Positions 43,101 to 51,555 of a stretch of 64,000 bases of DNA are shown here, piece after piece. The notes beneath the pieces were generated by a model that saw nothing but the letters and a program-made list of their open reading frames with translations, had not been told where the DNA came from and searched no databases. This DNA is from a virus. The translations under genes and the position numbers were made by a program. Position 1 is the first letter of the stretch. Every line of letters begins with the position of its first letter. The stretch is from IMG/VR virus record IMGVR_UViG_3300047560_001581, positions 1-64,000 of that record; one strand, 5' to 3'.

Positions 43101-46100
43101 TGGAACTTGGACCAGAATAATAACGCAAAGTACCCACTGTTGATCCGCTATAACCACCTGTACCTAATAGGAACTGACTTCCTTGCACTGTGATTTGTTT
43201 GTTGTTAGTACCTGTCGGTAAGTTTACCCAACCTTCGAACGTAAATGCACCTGTACCGAATGCGTATTGTGCGCTTGACGGAAAAGTGATATATGATGAA
43301 CCATCAAAATAGTTACTCCAGTTATCTCCGTATGGACTGAACGTTCCACCGCTAACCATATTGCCATTTTTAGCAACTATGTTATTGAAACCTGATACTT
43401 CATTGATGGTATTGTTATTATGAGGGCCGTTATACTGTAGTGTTAACAATTGTGTGTTTGCTACATTTGTCAAAGGTGATAAACTAGGTGTAAACACTGA
43501 TGTATACAATGCAGTACCTTTTATAATTCTGACATTAGAAATATATCCCAACCAATCATTCGATGTAGTACCATTTTGTCTACCAATGTAGACAGGGCCC
43601 GAACTAACGTTAGTATCAGTGTTTGTGGCAGTTCCATCTACTACGCCGTTGATAAATTGTTTAACTGTTGAACCGGATCTAGCGATAGCAACGTGTACCC
43701 ATTGATTCAATGGAATTGCGTTCGTAGATGTTATCCAAGATGAAGTTGAGTTAAATGCAGTTAATTGATTTGACGAGTTCATGTAGAACAATACGTTGAC
43801 GTATGAGCCTCCACGCAAATCAACAATGGCTCGTTGTGTGCCTGAATCAGTTCTGTACACCCATGCTTCAATAGTGTAATCTCCGCTTAATGCGAATGCA
43901 GGAGATGATGCTATTGAGCAATAATCACCGGATCCATCAAAATACATACTACCGTAAGTATTTACTAAGGTGCTTGAATAGCTAAGTGCAAACGGTGACA
44001 CTGGTACCTGCGTAGCTGATGAGGTTCCTATTGTGATAGTAGCACCGGTAGATGAATTATCTTTGATAGTAGTATCATTACATAATAATAATACTGTATT
44101 CGCAATTGCAGTTAATGGTGTCGTACTAGGAGTGAATGCGGTACTATATACTACTGTTTTAGTAATGCGAAGATTGTTAACAAGACCGTTGTACTTTGTT
44201 CCTATTTGACCAGTATCTTGCCCGACGTATATAGTTTGGGCGGCGCCACCGTCTACTGAACCTGCATATGTTTGAGTAGATTCTGCCACACCGTTCAAAT
44301 ACATAGTAAATGTATTACCACTTCTAACAATTGCTACATGATACCATGTGTTATTCTGGATAGAAGTAGAACTAACTAGCCAATTAGCTGTATTTTGTGC
44401 GTCATACACACCAAACACTAGTTTAGTAGGATAATCTTGGTGTCTATCGTCTAGTTGCCATCTGTGCATATTCCAGTCACCGTTGCACAATAATATTGGA
44501 TAGTCATTAGTTTTTGCTCTAGTATTGAACCATAGTTCAATAGTAAAATTACTAGTGCCTAATGCAAACGCACTATTGCTAGGAAGATATAGGTAATCAG
44601 TTGAACCATTGAAGTTAGTAGAATAATACTGTGCAGTGAGTTGGTATGCAGAACCGAAAGGGCTCAGTGGAACAATTTTTGTACCCGACCCCGCAGTCAC
44701 AGTAGCATACACCGGTGACGAATCTATGTGTCTAGGACGATTACAAGTGACTAGACTAACATATGAGCTAGACACTTTAGGTGATGTAGGAATTGTAATT
44801 GTAGTTGAAGACGCTGAATAAGGTGCGCTTCCTGCAGGTCCATTGAACACGCTAACATTTGAAACATAACCACTTAGATATACACCGTTATATTCACCGT
44901 CAATACCTAGACCAATACGCAACGCACCTGGGTTTGCATCAGTAGCAGTGTTTAATCCGCTGTAAGTCGCTCCTCTAGTCCCGTTAATAAACAATGACCA
45001 GATTGCACTTGATTTTACCAATGCAATATGATACCACATGCCGGGTACTGGAATTGTTGTTGAAGTTATCGTGCCAATCGCACTTGTTCCAGGTGAACCT
45101 GATGCGCCCCATACTAGCTTAACGTATTTACTAGCATCTAGTTGAACAGACCAGTTTTGAAAACTTACACCGTTTCTGCCTGACTTGTCCATGATAACCT
45201 GATTAGCACTAACAGTAGTCCAATACACCCAGCATTCAGCAATAAATGTATTAGTGTCACCTGACATGATTGATAAGTTTGAATTATGTGGGATGCTTAC
45301 ATAATCGTTAGATGTTCCGTTGAATTGAACACTGTAATAACCGGGCTGATATTGGTTGAAAGTTTGTACTCTAGTATCTCCTGGAACAGTAATCGGTGCA
45401 TTATTGATACTAGCGTCATTCACAATTGAGCTTGTTTGACTACTTGCACTAGCAGATATTAATAATGTCGTATACTGCCAATACAAATCTGCTAATGATA
45501 TTACCCATGTAATCGTATTTGTTGCACTTCTGTTAGTGCTAGCGGCAGTAGCAGTAAACAAGGTTGATGATGTGCCTTCAACTGTGGGTGTTCCGCTGAC
45601 TGTTCCTGAACTTAATGATAGCCCGGTGGGCAATGCATTTGCAGTGTATGTAATAGATTTTCCAGCAGCACTAGTTGCTGACAATACCTGTGAGTATAAA
45701 GTACCATCTAGTTGTACTGTTGACCCGGGTGTAGGAGCACCCCAAGTAACTACGTCTTGTTGTACGTTGAAATAAATTGTCTCAGATGCAGTGCGAGTAG
45801 TTGCGTTACCAGTTGCCGTAATTGTAGTAGCAGTATTTCCTACAGCCGTTGCTGCACCACTGATTACACCTGCTGATAATGTTAACCCTGTAGGCAATCC
45901 AGATGCTGAATAGTTGACCGTGTCGCTTGCTGCGCTTGTTGCAGATAATGTTACATTTGAGATGTTTGAATATTCATAACTGTTGACTACTGAACCATTT
46001 GATGGACTTGACCACGTTATAACATCAGGGTTGATAGTAATACTGAACTGACGATTTGTATCTTGGTTCTGTGCGTCAGATGCCGCAACAGTAAATGTAT

Positions 46101-46641
46101 AAGTTGTAGGGGATCCTGAACCAACTACACTAGTACCAGTAATAGTACCGTTTGTGTTCAGTGTTGCTCCTGTCGGTAGCGAACCACTAACTACACTATA
46201 TGTAACAGGGGCATCACCTGTGGCTGAAACTGACCTACTAAAAGCAGAGGTTTCATATTGACTACCTAATGAACCAGCTGATGTAGTCCACGCAGGTGTA
46301 CCTGAATATTGAATACCTGGTACAGCGATACCAGTACCACCGTCACTGTTAACCACATATAGAATATAACTACCTGCTGAATTTGCAGGGCTTGTAAATG
46401 TAATAGACGTTGAACTGACGACTGTAACTACACTTGCTGTAGCTGTACCAACCAACACTGATGCGCCAGTTGCAAAGCCTGTACCAGTAATAGTAATAGT
46501 CTGTCCGCCTGCAGTATCTGCCGCAGTATCATTGCCTACATATGCAATACTTGTAATCTTTGGTGTAGTAAGTGCAGTGATTGTAGTTGCGATAACATCC
46601 GTTACTGTCCCGCTTTTAATTTCTTTTGAAGATTGTGTCAT
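40126..46641 (-). CDS. Giant adhesin with IPT/TIG, He_PIG-like and eight LamG-like domains
   Basis: The product is 2171 residues from the ATG at 46641 (AGGA SD, TAATG overlap); the frame opens at 46662 only with TTG. Residues 25-110 are an IPT/TIG domain (ITITGTGFATGASVLVG). Three putative-Ig repeats follow to about 390 (SGSLPTGATLNTNGTITGT, SASGLPTGLTLSAGVISGA and similar). Then come eight concanavalin-A/LamG-like domains of 200-235 residues, each beginning with a YFDGSGDYL-type strand and FTIEMWVY, and each ending with N-x-R-I-x-K-G-x-x-Y-x-x-x-F-x-P. They start near 45340, 44630, 43960, 43325, 42665, 41945, 41275 and 40630. LamG domains bind sugars or proteins. A fibre-like host-surface adhesin is the likely role. 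Confidence 0.88.
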   Translation of the reverse strand: MTQSSKEIKSGTVTDVIATTITALTTPKITSIAYVGNDTAADTAGGQTITITGTGFATGASVLVGTATASVVTVVSSTSITFTSPANSAGSYILYVVNSDGGTGIAVPGIQYSGTPAWTTSAGSLGSQYETSAFSRSVSATGDAPVTYSVVSGSLPTGATLNTNGTITGTSVVGSGSPTTYTFTVAASDAQNQDTNRQFSITINPDVITWSSPSNGSVVNSYEYSNISNVTLSATSAASDTVNYSASGLPTGLTLSAGVISGAATAVGNTATTITATGNATTRTASETIYFNVQQDVVTWGAPTPGSTVQLDGTLYSQVLSATSAAGKSITYTANALPTGLSLSSGTVSGTPTVEGTSSTLFTATAASTNRSATNTITWVISLADLYWQYTTLLISASASSQTSSIVNDASINNAPITVPGDTRVQTFNQYQPGYYSVQFNGTSNDYVSIPHNSNLSIMSGDTNTFIAECWVYWTTVSANQVIMDKSGRNGVSFQNWSVQLDASKYVKLVWGASGSPGTSAIGTITSTTIPVPGMWYHIALVKSSAIWSLFINGTRGATYSGLNTATDANPGALRIGLGIDGEYNGVYLSGYVSNVSVFNGPAGSAPYSASSTTITIPTSPKVSSSYVSLVTCNRPRHIDSSPVYATVTAGSGTKIVPLSPFGSAYQLTAQYYSTNFNGSTDYLYLPSNSAFALGTSNFTIELWFNTRAKTNDYPILLCNGDWNMHRWQLDDRHQDYPTKLVFGVYDAQNTANWLVSSTSIQNNTWYHVAIVRSGNTFTMYLNGVAESTQTYAGSVDGGAAQTIYVGQDTGQIGTKYNGLVNNLRITKTVVYSTAFTPSTTPLTAIANTVLLLCNDTTIKDNSSTGATITIGTSSATQVPVSPFALSYSSTLVNTYGSMYFDGSGDYCSIASSPAFALSGDYTIEAWVYRTDSGTQRAIVDLRGGSYVNVLFYMNSSNQLTAFNSTSSWITSTNAIPLNQWVHVAIARSGSTVKQFINGVVDGTATNTDTNVSSGPVYIGRQNGTTSNDWLGYISNVRIIKGTALYTSVFTPSLSPLTNVANTQLLTLQYNGPHNNNTINEVSGFNNIVAKNGNMVSGGTFSPYGDNWSNYFDGSSYITFPSSAQYAFGTGAFTFEGWVNLPTGTNNKQITVQGSQFLLGTGGYSGSTVGTLRYYSGPSSTTYTCSYLIANDQWNHLAVVRESTSANGFKMYVNGMLAYVGTDTGNYGTSGVVNYGSGGTSDYLTGYVSNFRILKGTAQYTTASTTVGTQIFTPPTSPLTATANTSLLTGQSRSFADNSVNNFTPTINGSPKVQKFSPFSTLTVSKYYSTYFDGSGDYLTLPSNQSTFSMGTGDFTIEMWVYVNNLSVQRGLYDTLNAGDSTGTGRFGLQITTAGVVQVYSLAGTILTSGGTLAVNTWYHIAYVRISNSGKLYVNGSQVNSTYTDNNNYVVGTSTRPIVGINGYDSSSFPMSGYISNLRVVKGLGVYTGSFTPPTSPLSATQSSGTNIAAISSGTSLLTCKDSTVKDNSINSYALTTSGDVRPLAVSPFTPTANASSSYDTTTFGGSMYFDGSGDYLVAAHQPSQWMTTSDFTVEGWIYTTKTGSEQVFVGKQWQGSANAYASYVIYLESGNTVRVLGSTSGGSWEIDLGSSTATVKQHTWTHLALTRSGSTFRLFINGILDKSGTNAGSLYTTSDPLTVGAAGPQTGYNAQFQGYMSDVRVIRGTALYTSNFYPGSTPLTSSVTVNSLPYSATFMLPGTGAGIIDSSRTSTFETAGETKPVTFSPYNGNYYSNYFNGTSDYMSTAHNTLLDFGTGNFTIEFWIYPITWSSGTAGVVGKKVNDSSDGWQIYRNSTQASKMSARLTQQNDFYTTSAVEAGVWSHWALVRTGTTLYWFKNGVLDATGTSSANITDTSASLYVGYAQTWAGYGNFYLSNLRIIKGAAQYTSGFTPSTVPLTAIANTSLLTCQSNKFVDNSTNAFSMVLSGPATVKVATQNPFQVNAGISYYFDGSGDYISVPYNPAHQMVAEDMTIECWVYRNAVSVEHNIAVTRSSASSDGWNLRINSANTVSFYFTGGTTLTSTGTIAANVWTHIAFSKSGNTGKLFINGTVDGTTASMGTGTANTQPLRIGVDNTTAASYMNGYIADFRITKGYARYTSTFTPPSVTLKLK
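40500..45450 (-). repeat. Eight-fold LamG domain array
   Basis: Eight in-frame units with a period of about 640-720 bases lie in the giant adhesin gene. Each has a conserved F-D/N-G-S-x-D-Y strand, an acidic W-V/I-Y strand, a W-x-H-x-A-x-x-R/K strand and a terminal VRIxKGxxxYTxxFxP strand. DNA identity between units is low by eye, so the array is old rather than freshly expanded. Confidence 0.8.
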
Positions 46642-49580
46642 TATAATCCTATCACTTTCCAACCATATGTACTATTACTATAAACTATTTCCACAGTAGC
46701 CTTATTGTAATCTACTGCTAAGTTATCACTTACGCCTTCTATCTTTTTACCATTACGTCCCAATATCAAACTGTGCGTACCGAATGTACCTGCTAAGTCA
46801 TTAATTTTAATCGAATCACCTAGATTAGGACTACCTGGTAAGGTTAATGTTATTGCAGTTGAGGATGTGTCTACGAAATACCCATTAAATGCCGTAGCAT
46901 TAGTATCAACAGTAATCACACTCCATGTGTATGATCCTGTCGGTGCTGCTGAGAACACACCATTACCATATAAGATGTTACTTGCATTACCATCTTTGTT
47001 GATAGTTGCAATGTTTCCAAGGCCTGTTATGTTTGCTACTGGTATTGAAGTTACAGTCGGTGCAGCAGCAAATGAGCCATTACCATAAAGAATGTTGCTT
47101 AGATTACCGTCTATATTGATAGTGGCAATGTTACCAATACCAGTAACATTTGCTACCGGAAGACTTGATATAGATCCAATTGCAGTACCCAACTCACGAA
47201 TTTGAATCTTCTTACCTGTAGTAGGAGCAGAGACAAATGTTAGCGTACCGGAAGATACTGTATAATCTGTAACCGGTGTCTTTGTCAATCCATCAACTAC
47301 GACAAGAAGGCTAGACGCATATGTACCAGACGATACCGCATAACTAGATGTTGATCCATCAGCTAAGTAGTTTCTTACTGTCAGGTCACCTGCGCCTGTT
47401 GCAATGCTCATCGTAGTAGTAACTTCAACTAATGATCCATCTTCAGGTGCTTCACTGAATGTGATAACTGCACCACTCAATGAATAGGCGCTACGTAATT
47501 GCGCTGCGCCGTTATAGTTAACGAATGTTTGATTTTTGTTGCCGGGTGTGATGGACAACGTGAACGCAGTTTGGACCCCATTACCGGTGAAGTTATCAAC
47601 TGTGATTGATCCATACTCACTAGTTACTGAAGGGTCAGTCCATGATAAGTTACCAGATCCATCTGTCTTTAGAACTTGACCAGTTGTACCACCAGTGATA
47701 GTTATGTTACCGATTGCACCCAACACAGATAGGCCAGATACTTCTAGATTCCCTATACTCAAGTCACCTGTATATGTTGGTAAGTAAACTTCAACGTTTG
47801 AGTTACCATAAGTTACTGGTGCGCTAGCAAAGACGCCATTACCATATAAGATGTTACTTGCATTACCATCTTTGTTGATAGTTGCGATGTTACCGATTCC
47901 ATCGACATTAGCTACTGCCACTGAATTAGCGATTGAAGCGTATCCAACTTCTCCGAATACATTATCACCTGCAACATAATTCGCAGTATCAGCTATGTAA
48001 GCATGTGATGCATTGTCTACGTTGCCGACGACATTGGCACCGTCTACTGACAATGCAATGTTCGCTACGTTGGCATTTGCACCTAAGTTATCAACAAAAC
48101 TAGTTGTTACACGTGCATCAATCGCAGTGTTAGCACGTGACACTGTATAATACTGGTTGGTGCCTTCACTTACATTCGTAGTTGATTTTGTTGCTAACCA
48201 AGTATCAGCCGTAGAGCTAAATGAACTTGTGCTTAATTTGTTGGCTAATGCGTTTGTAATAGTAGTTGAGTAGCTAGCGTCATTACCCAATGCATCCGCT
48301 AGTTCTTTCAATGTATCTAGGGCAGACGGTGCTGAGTTAACTAAATTAGCAACAGCATTTGATACATCAGTCTGTGTTGCATAAGTTGATAAGTTAGCTA
48401 TTACTAGATAGCCTGCATCGTTTGTTAAATCACTTACGTTATCGCCTGGCTGCACCGCAGAGTCAGCAGTTGAACCCTGTGCCGCTGTGGCATAATCGGT
48501 TGCATCTGTTGCCGCCGCTGTACCAAGAGTTGGTTTGTTTGTCAAATCTGCATAGCTACCACTAAACAAACTTGGCTTATTTGCCAATGATGAATACTCA
48601 CCATTAAACAACGATGGCTTGTTTGTTAAATCTGTGTAGCTACCGCTAAACAAACTTGGCTTGTTTGCAAGAGATGAGTACTCTCCATCAAACAATGACG
48701 GTTTGTTTGTCAAGTCTAAGTAACTACCACTAAACAAACTTGGTTTATTTGATAGTTCGTCATAGTCTCCGGTTAAGGCTACACTTGCCAAATTGCCCAT
48801 TTGAACAGCGTTGTCTGCTTTTGTTCCTTGTTCTGATGTAGCGAATTGGGATGCAGCATAACCTTGCAAGGTCGCTGCGTTTACACCCAAGTTATCAACA
48901 AAACTTGTTGTAACTCTGTTATCAATAGCTGTGTTTGCACGTGCTATCGTATAGTATTGGTTAGTACCTTCAGTTACATCACTAGTTGATTTAGTTGCCA
49001 ACCAGGTGTCAGCAGTAGAACTGAAACTACTTGTGCTTAGTTTATTTGCTAACGCATTTGTAATAGTAGTTGAGTAGCTAGCGTCATTACCCAGTGCATC
49101 TGCTAGTTCTTTTAGCGTGTCTAACGCACTAGGAGCTGAATTAATTAAGTTGCCTATTGCATTACTTACATCGGTTCCAGTTGCATAGCCTGATAATGCA
49201 CTAGAAGTAATGAACCCAGTGTCATTGGTCAAATCGCTTACGTTTGCTGGAATAGTAGGCTTATTAGATAAGTCAGCATAACTTCCGCTAAACAATGTTG
49301 GTTTGTTTGCTAGAGATGCATACTCGCCATCAAACAACGTTGGTTTGTTGTTTAAATCTTCATAGTTTCCAGTAATAGCGACATTTGCTAAATCTGAAGA
49401 TATCAAGTACCCAGCATCGTTCGTAAATGATGCTACAGTGTACGTTACCCCGTTAGCGTACTTTAAGTGGTCAGTTTTTACATTACCAGCACTAACATTA
49501 CCCGTGCCGGAGATACTGTTAACTACATAGTCACCAGTCGTATCTATTGCTCTGGGTTTGATTGTTGTTATTGCTGCCAT
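46641..49580 (-). CDS. Long tail fibre shaft with NKP tandem repeats
   Basis: The product is 979 residues. The N-terminus ITTIKPRAIDTTGDYVVN is the shared attachment module. Two clusters of YxxLxNKPxxF repeats (near residues 70-115 and 270-350) alternate FSGSY and FDGEY forms. Two copies of SAPSALDTLKELADALGNDASYSTTITNALANKL occur, each followed by a TADTWLATKS and RVTTSFVDNLG unit. The C-terminal 95 residues (YTWSVITVDTNATAFNGYFVDTSSTAITLTLPGSPNLGDSIKINDLAG, then YGWKVIGL) form a tip domain common in phage fibres. The gene ends at TAATG with the LamG giant, so shaft and adhesin are translationally coupled. Confidence 0.82.
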   Translation of the reverse strand: MAAITTIKPRAIDTTGDYVVNSISGTGNVSAGNVKTDHLKYANGVTYTVASFTNDAGYLISSDLANVAITGNYEDLNNKPTLFDGEYASLANKPTLFSGSYADLSNKPTIPANVSDLTNDTGFITSSALSGYATGTDVSNAIGNLINSAPSALDTLKELADALGNDASYSTTITNALANKLSTSSFSSTADTWLATKSTSDVTEGTNQYYTIARANTAIDNRVTTSFVDNLGVNAATLQGYAASQFATSEQGTKADNAVQMGNLASVALTGDYDELSNKPSLFSGSYLDLTNKPSLFDGEYSSLANKPSLFSGSYTDLTNKPSLFNGEYSSLANKPSLFSGSYADLTNKPTLGTAAATDATDYATAAQGSTADSAVQPGDNVSDLTNDAGYLVIANLSTYATQTDVSNAVANLVNSAPSALDTLKELADALGNDASYSTTITNALANKLSTSSFSSTADTWLATKSTTNVSEGTNQYYTVSRANTAIDARVTTSFVDNLGANANVANIALSVDGANVVGNVDNASHAYIADTANYVAGDNVFGEVGYASIANSVAVANVDGIGNIATINKDGNASNILYGNGVFASAPVTYGNSNVEVYLPTYTGDLSIGNLEVSGLSVLGAIGNITITGGTTGQVLKTDGSGNLSWTDPSVTSEYGSITVDNFTGNGVQTAFTLSITPGNKNQTFVNYNGAAQLRSAYSLSGAVITFSEAPEDGSLVEVTTTMSIATGAGDLTVRNYLADGSTSSYAVSSGTYASSLLVVVDGLTKTPVTDYTVSSGTLTFVSAPTTGKKIQIRELGTAIGSISSLPVANVTGIGNIATINIDGNLSNILYGNGSFAAAPTVTSIPVANITGLGNIATINKDGNASNILYGNGVFSAAPTGSYTWSVITVDTNATAFNGYFVDTSSTAITLTLPGSPNLGDSIKINDLAGTFGTHSLILGRNGKKIEGVSDNLAVDYNKATVEIVYSNSTYGWKVIGL
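46953..47015 (-). repeat. 63-base block identical to 38040-38102
   Basis: This is the second copy of the identical block, near the 3' end of the 979-residue shaft gene; a 50-base partial copy follows at 47836-47885 in the same gene. The repeats are direct, so recombination between them would delete or swap intervening fibre and adhesin genes. Confidence 0.8.
48562..48813 (-). repeat. 84-base tandem repeat in the 979-residue shaft gene
   Basis: The word CTAAACAAAC begins at 48562, 48646 and 48730, an exact 84-base period. Each unit encodes 28 residues made of two 14-residue halves (SGSYxDLTNKPSLF and DGEYSSLANKPSLF). A second, shorter cluster occurs at about 49255-49370. Tandem units of this sort allow fibre length to change by slippage or recombination. 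Confidence 0.75.
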
Positions 49581-49600
49581 TATTCTTATACCTTATTATG

Positions 49601-49608
49601 TATTTAGC
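49601..49608 (-). promoter_or_regulatory. Late-promoter-like box GCTAAATA
   Basis: The box lies between glycine-rich gene 4 and the 979-residue shaft and is followed by CATAATAAGG and the ATG at 49580, the same block as at 38747 and 28099. Confidence 0.5.
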
Positions 49609-49613
49609 TACTG

Positions 49614-50549
49614 TTAAAGTGTCAAGGTTCCTGAAGAAAGAAACTGAAAAATTTGATATGTGAATCCGGTAGATATATCAACCCATGTATATGAATATGC
49701 ACCCGTATGCGTCGGCGTCTTATAAGTTGATATTAGATCATTTATCAGTACTCTGATTACAACAATCCCTGAGCCACCTGAGCCAGGTCCTGCAGCGTTG
49801 GTTGCTTGATACATGCCGCCACCAGCGCCGCCACCAGTATTAGTTCCACCGTTTTCACCTGGTTTGTTTGATGTGCTACTATTACCACCTGTGCTTCCCA
49901 GGCCTCCACCGCCGAGTCCACCTAATCCAGGGGTATATGTAGAATATTGACCGCCACCACCACCACCTGCATAGTAAACACTAACGCCAGTAATAGAAGA
50001 TTGTGCACCTACGCCGCCTGCACCTGAATAGTGAAGTACAGTTGGGCTACCACCAGCCCCACCAGCTCCGCCGCCGCCTGCGCCGCCGCCAGACGCACCA
50101 GAGGCTAATGCGCCGCCGCCTGCATATCCCTGACCTGATGTAGGTGACCCTCCTGTTGCTCCGTTTAACTGTCCTCCAGAGCCGCCGCCTGAACCGCCAC
50201 TTGATCCACTTGTTCTGTAGTTACCGCCCTTGCCGCCACCTACTGTAGTAATAGTAGCAAAACCTGTACCTGCTATACTGGAAGAAGAGCCATTTGCGCC
50301 TGACCCACCGGCGCCTACCGTAGCTGTAATAGTGACAGAACCTGATAATCCAGACACAGTTCCAGTTAAATAGCCGCCTGCGCCGCCGCCACCGCCTGCA
50401 CCTGTTGTACCAGCAAGAATACTTCCGCCGCCGCCACCACCGGCAACTACTATATAGGTAAAGGTAGTCTGTGAAGGATACGTACCCTGTACATTCATAA
50501 CAGAACTTTTATTAACAGGTCCTGTTTTCTTCAAAGACCTAATACCCAT
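49614..50549 (-). CDS. Glycine-rich tail adhesin-like protein 4
   Basis: The product is 311 residues. After 25 residues comes FTYIVVAGGGGGGSILAG, then a SVTITATVGAGGSG strand module and Gly-rich sequence with GGGGGGQYSTYTPGLGGLGGGGLG. Like protein 2 it carries GSGGSGIVVIRV before a terminal strand module, here FTYQIFQFLSSGTLTL. It is coupled to the 109-residue gene by TAATG with GGAG just upstream, which is the same junction as at 28980. A gp38-like receptor-binding role is inferred from composition. Confidence 0.72.
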   Translation of the reverse strand: MGIRSLKKTGPVNKSSVMNVQGTYPSQTTFTYIVVAGGGGGGSILAGTTGAGGGGGAGGYLTGTVSGLSGSVTITATVGAGGSGANGSSSSIAGTGFATITTVGGGKGGNYRTSGSSGGSGGGSGGQLNGATGGSPTSGQGYAGGGALASGASGGGAGGGGAGGAGGSPTVLHYSGAGGVGAQSSITGVSVYYAGGGGGGQYSTYTPGLGGLGGGGLGSTGGNSSTSNKPGENGGTNTGGGAGGGMYQATNAAGPGSGGSGIVVIRVLINDLISTYKTPTHTGAYSYTWVDISTGFTYQIFQFLSSGTLTL

Positions 50550-50878
50550 TATGTTATCTCCGAACCAAACAAACTAAAACTTACGGACGTTGTGTTTGCG
50601 TACACTGTAACTATATCTGTAGTTGCCAATGACAAACCGATTGTTAATGTTAACAGGTCATTACCAGCAACTACAGTATCATATGCTATATAATGTTGTG
50701 CAGCTATAGAAGCGCCTGCAGGTCTTACTGCAACACGAACTGCAACGTTTGTACTTGCTTGATTGCAAATTGTCAGTGACGAAGCAACTGCACTTTTTCC
50801 TGCACCAACTGTATACAAATCCGTGTTTGTAGTTGCAGCTGGATTACTTTGTCCTAATACTTTGTATGTGAAAGCCAT
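50549..50878 (-). CDS. Small structural protein, partner of glycine-rich adhesin 4
   Basis: The product is 109 residues and is a clear paralogue of 28980-29309: YKVLGQSNPAATTNTDLYTVGAGKSAVASSLTICN and a closing SFSLFGSEIT. Roughly two thirds of positions agree by eye. It ends at the start of the glycine-rich gene (TAATG). AAAGGA precedes its ATG. Likely a small beta-sandwich connector. Confidence 0.68.
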   Translation of the reverse strand: MAFTYKVLGQSNPAATTNTDLYTVGAGKSAVASSLTICNQASTNVAVRVAVRPAGASIAAQHYIAYDTVVAGNDLLTLTIGLSLATTDIVTVYANTTSVSFSLFGSEIT

Positions 50879-50892
50879 AATTTATTCCTTTA

Positions 50893-51168
50893 TTACATTC
50901 CTGCTAACAAGAATGGATTCATAGTATCCGGTATAGTTACAGTAGCAAAACTTAAATTACCCGACCCATCAGTTGAGATTAGTTGTCCAGATGTACCACC
51001 TGAAATGTGTACGTTTGATATAGTGCCCAATGTTACGTTCCCTGTCAAAGGGTTTGACAAATCTGAATTCTTAAAATTTCTCCAAGCACCAGTTGTGCTT
51101 GAATAGATAAATGTTCTACCATACTGAGTATATGTTTGACCGTCTGTTGGACTTGTTGGGAATGCCAT
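50893..51168 (-). CDS. Short fibre protein
   Basis: The product is 91 residues. The N-terminus MAFPTSPTDGQTYTQYGRTFIYSSTTGAWRNF is an anchoring motif of the type at the start of the S74 fibre, followed by one GNVTLGTISNVHISGGTSGQLISTDGSGNLSFATV shaft unit and a MNPFLLAGM end. It looks like a miniature fibre or the remnant of a longer one, still intact as a gene with AAGGA upstream. It lies between the DUF4376-like gene and the small structural protein. Confidence 0.6.
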   Translation of the reverse strand: MAFPTSPTDGQTYTQYGRTFIYSSTTGAWRNFKNSDLSNPLTGNVTLGTISNVHISGGTSGQLISTDGSGNLSFATVTIPDTMNPFLLAGM

Positions 51169-51177
51169 ATCTTTTCC

Positions 51178-51555
51178 TTATAACCAATTGTTAGCCATAT
51201 TTTGTACAGCTATTTTATAAACTTCTGCTAGTTGTGCAATAGTAATCTCTGTAATTGTGTTATCAGTTAACTTCCATTGAACATTAGTGTCATTGTAATT
51301 CTTTTCGTATGCTTCGCCTACAGTCAATCCGTTGAACAAATCACTATTGAAGTCAGTATTCGCTATTTGCAAATAGCGAATCATTCTATTCATACTGGTT
51401 TCATCCGCATCAAACACACAGTCATTGAATGTTACGGTAGCAGTGTAGATTCTCTCTGTCTTTTGTGCTTTTGTACCCTTAACTGGATCTTCGGTGAATG
51501 TGTACACCTTCTTAAACATTTGTGGGGCGATTTCAACTATTTTACTTTCTAACAT
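51178..51555 (-). CDS. DUF4376-like tail-associated protein
   Basis: The product is 125 residues. Residues 40-125 (ATVTFNDCVFDADETSMNRMIRYLQIA, VQWKLTDNTITEITIAQLAEVYKIAV) match the DUF4376 layout seen at the C-terminus of 24965-25588, without that protein's N-terminal head. Such domains accompany fibre and tip proteins in many phages. It begins at TAATG with the SPDG propeller protein, so a DUF4376-like gene follows a propeller gene here and another lies between RCC1 propellers. Confidence 0.58.
   Translation of the reverse strand: MLESKIVEIAPQMFKKVYTFTEDPVKGTKAQKTERIYTATVTFNDCVFDADETSMNRMIRYLQIANTDFNSDLFNGLTVGEAYEKNYNDTNVQWKLTDNTITEITIAQLAEVYKIAVQNMANNWL

Noticed and set aside
46642-46662. 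TTG start for the LamG giant (46662)
   Set aside because: The ATG at 46641 has an AGGA site and the TAATG joint used by neighbouring genes; likewise 54068 is preferred over a TTG at 54080.
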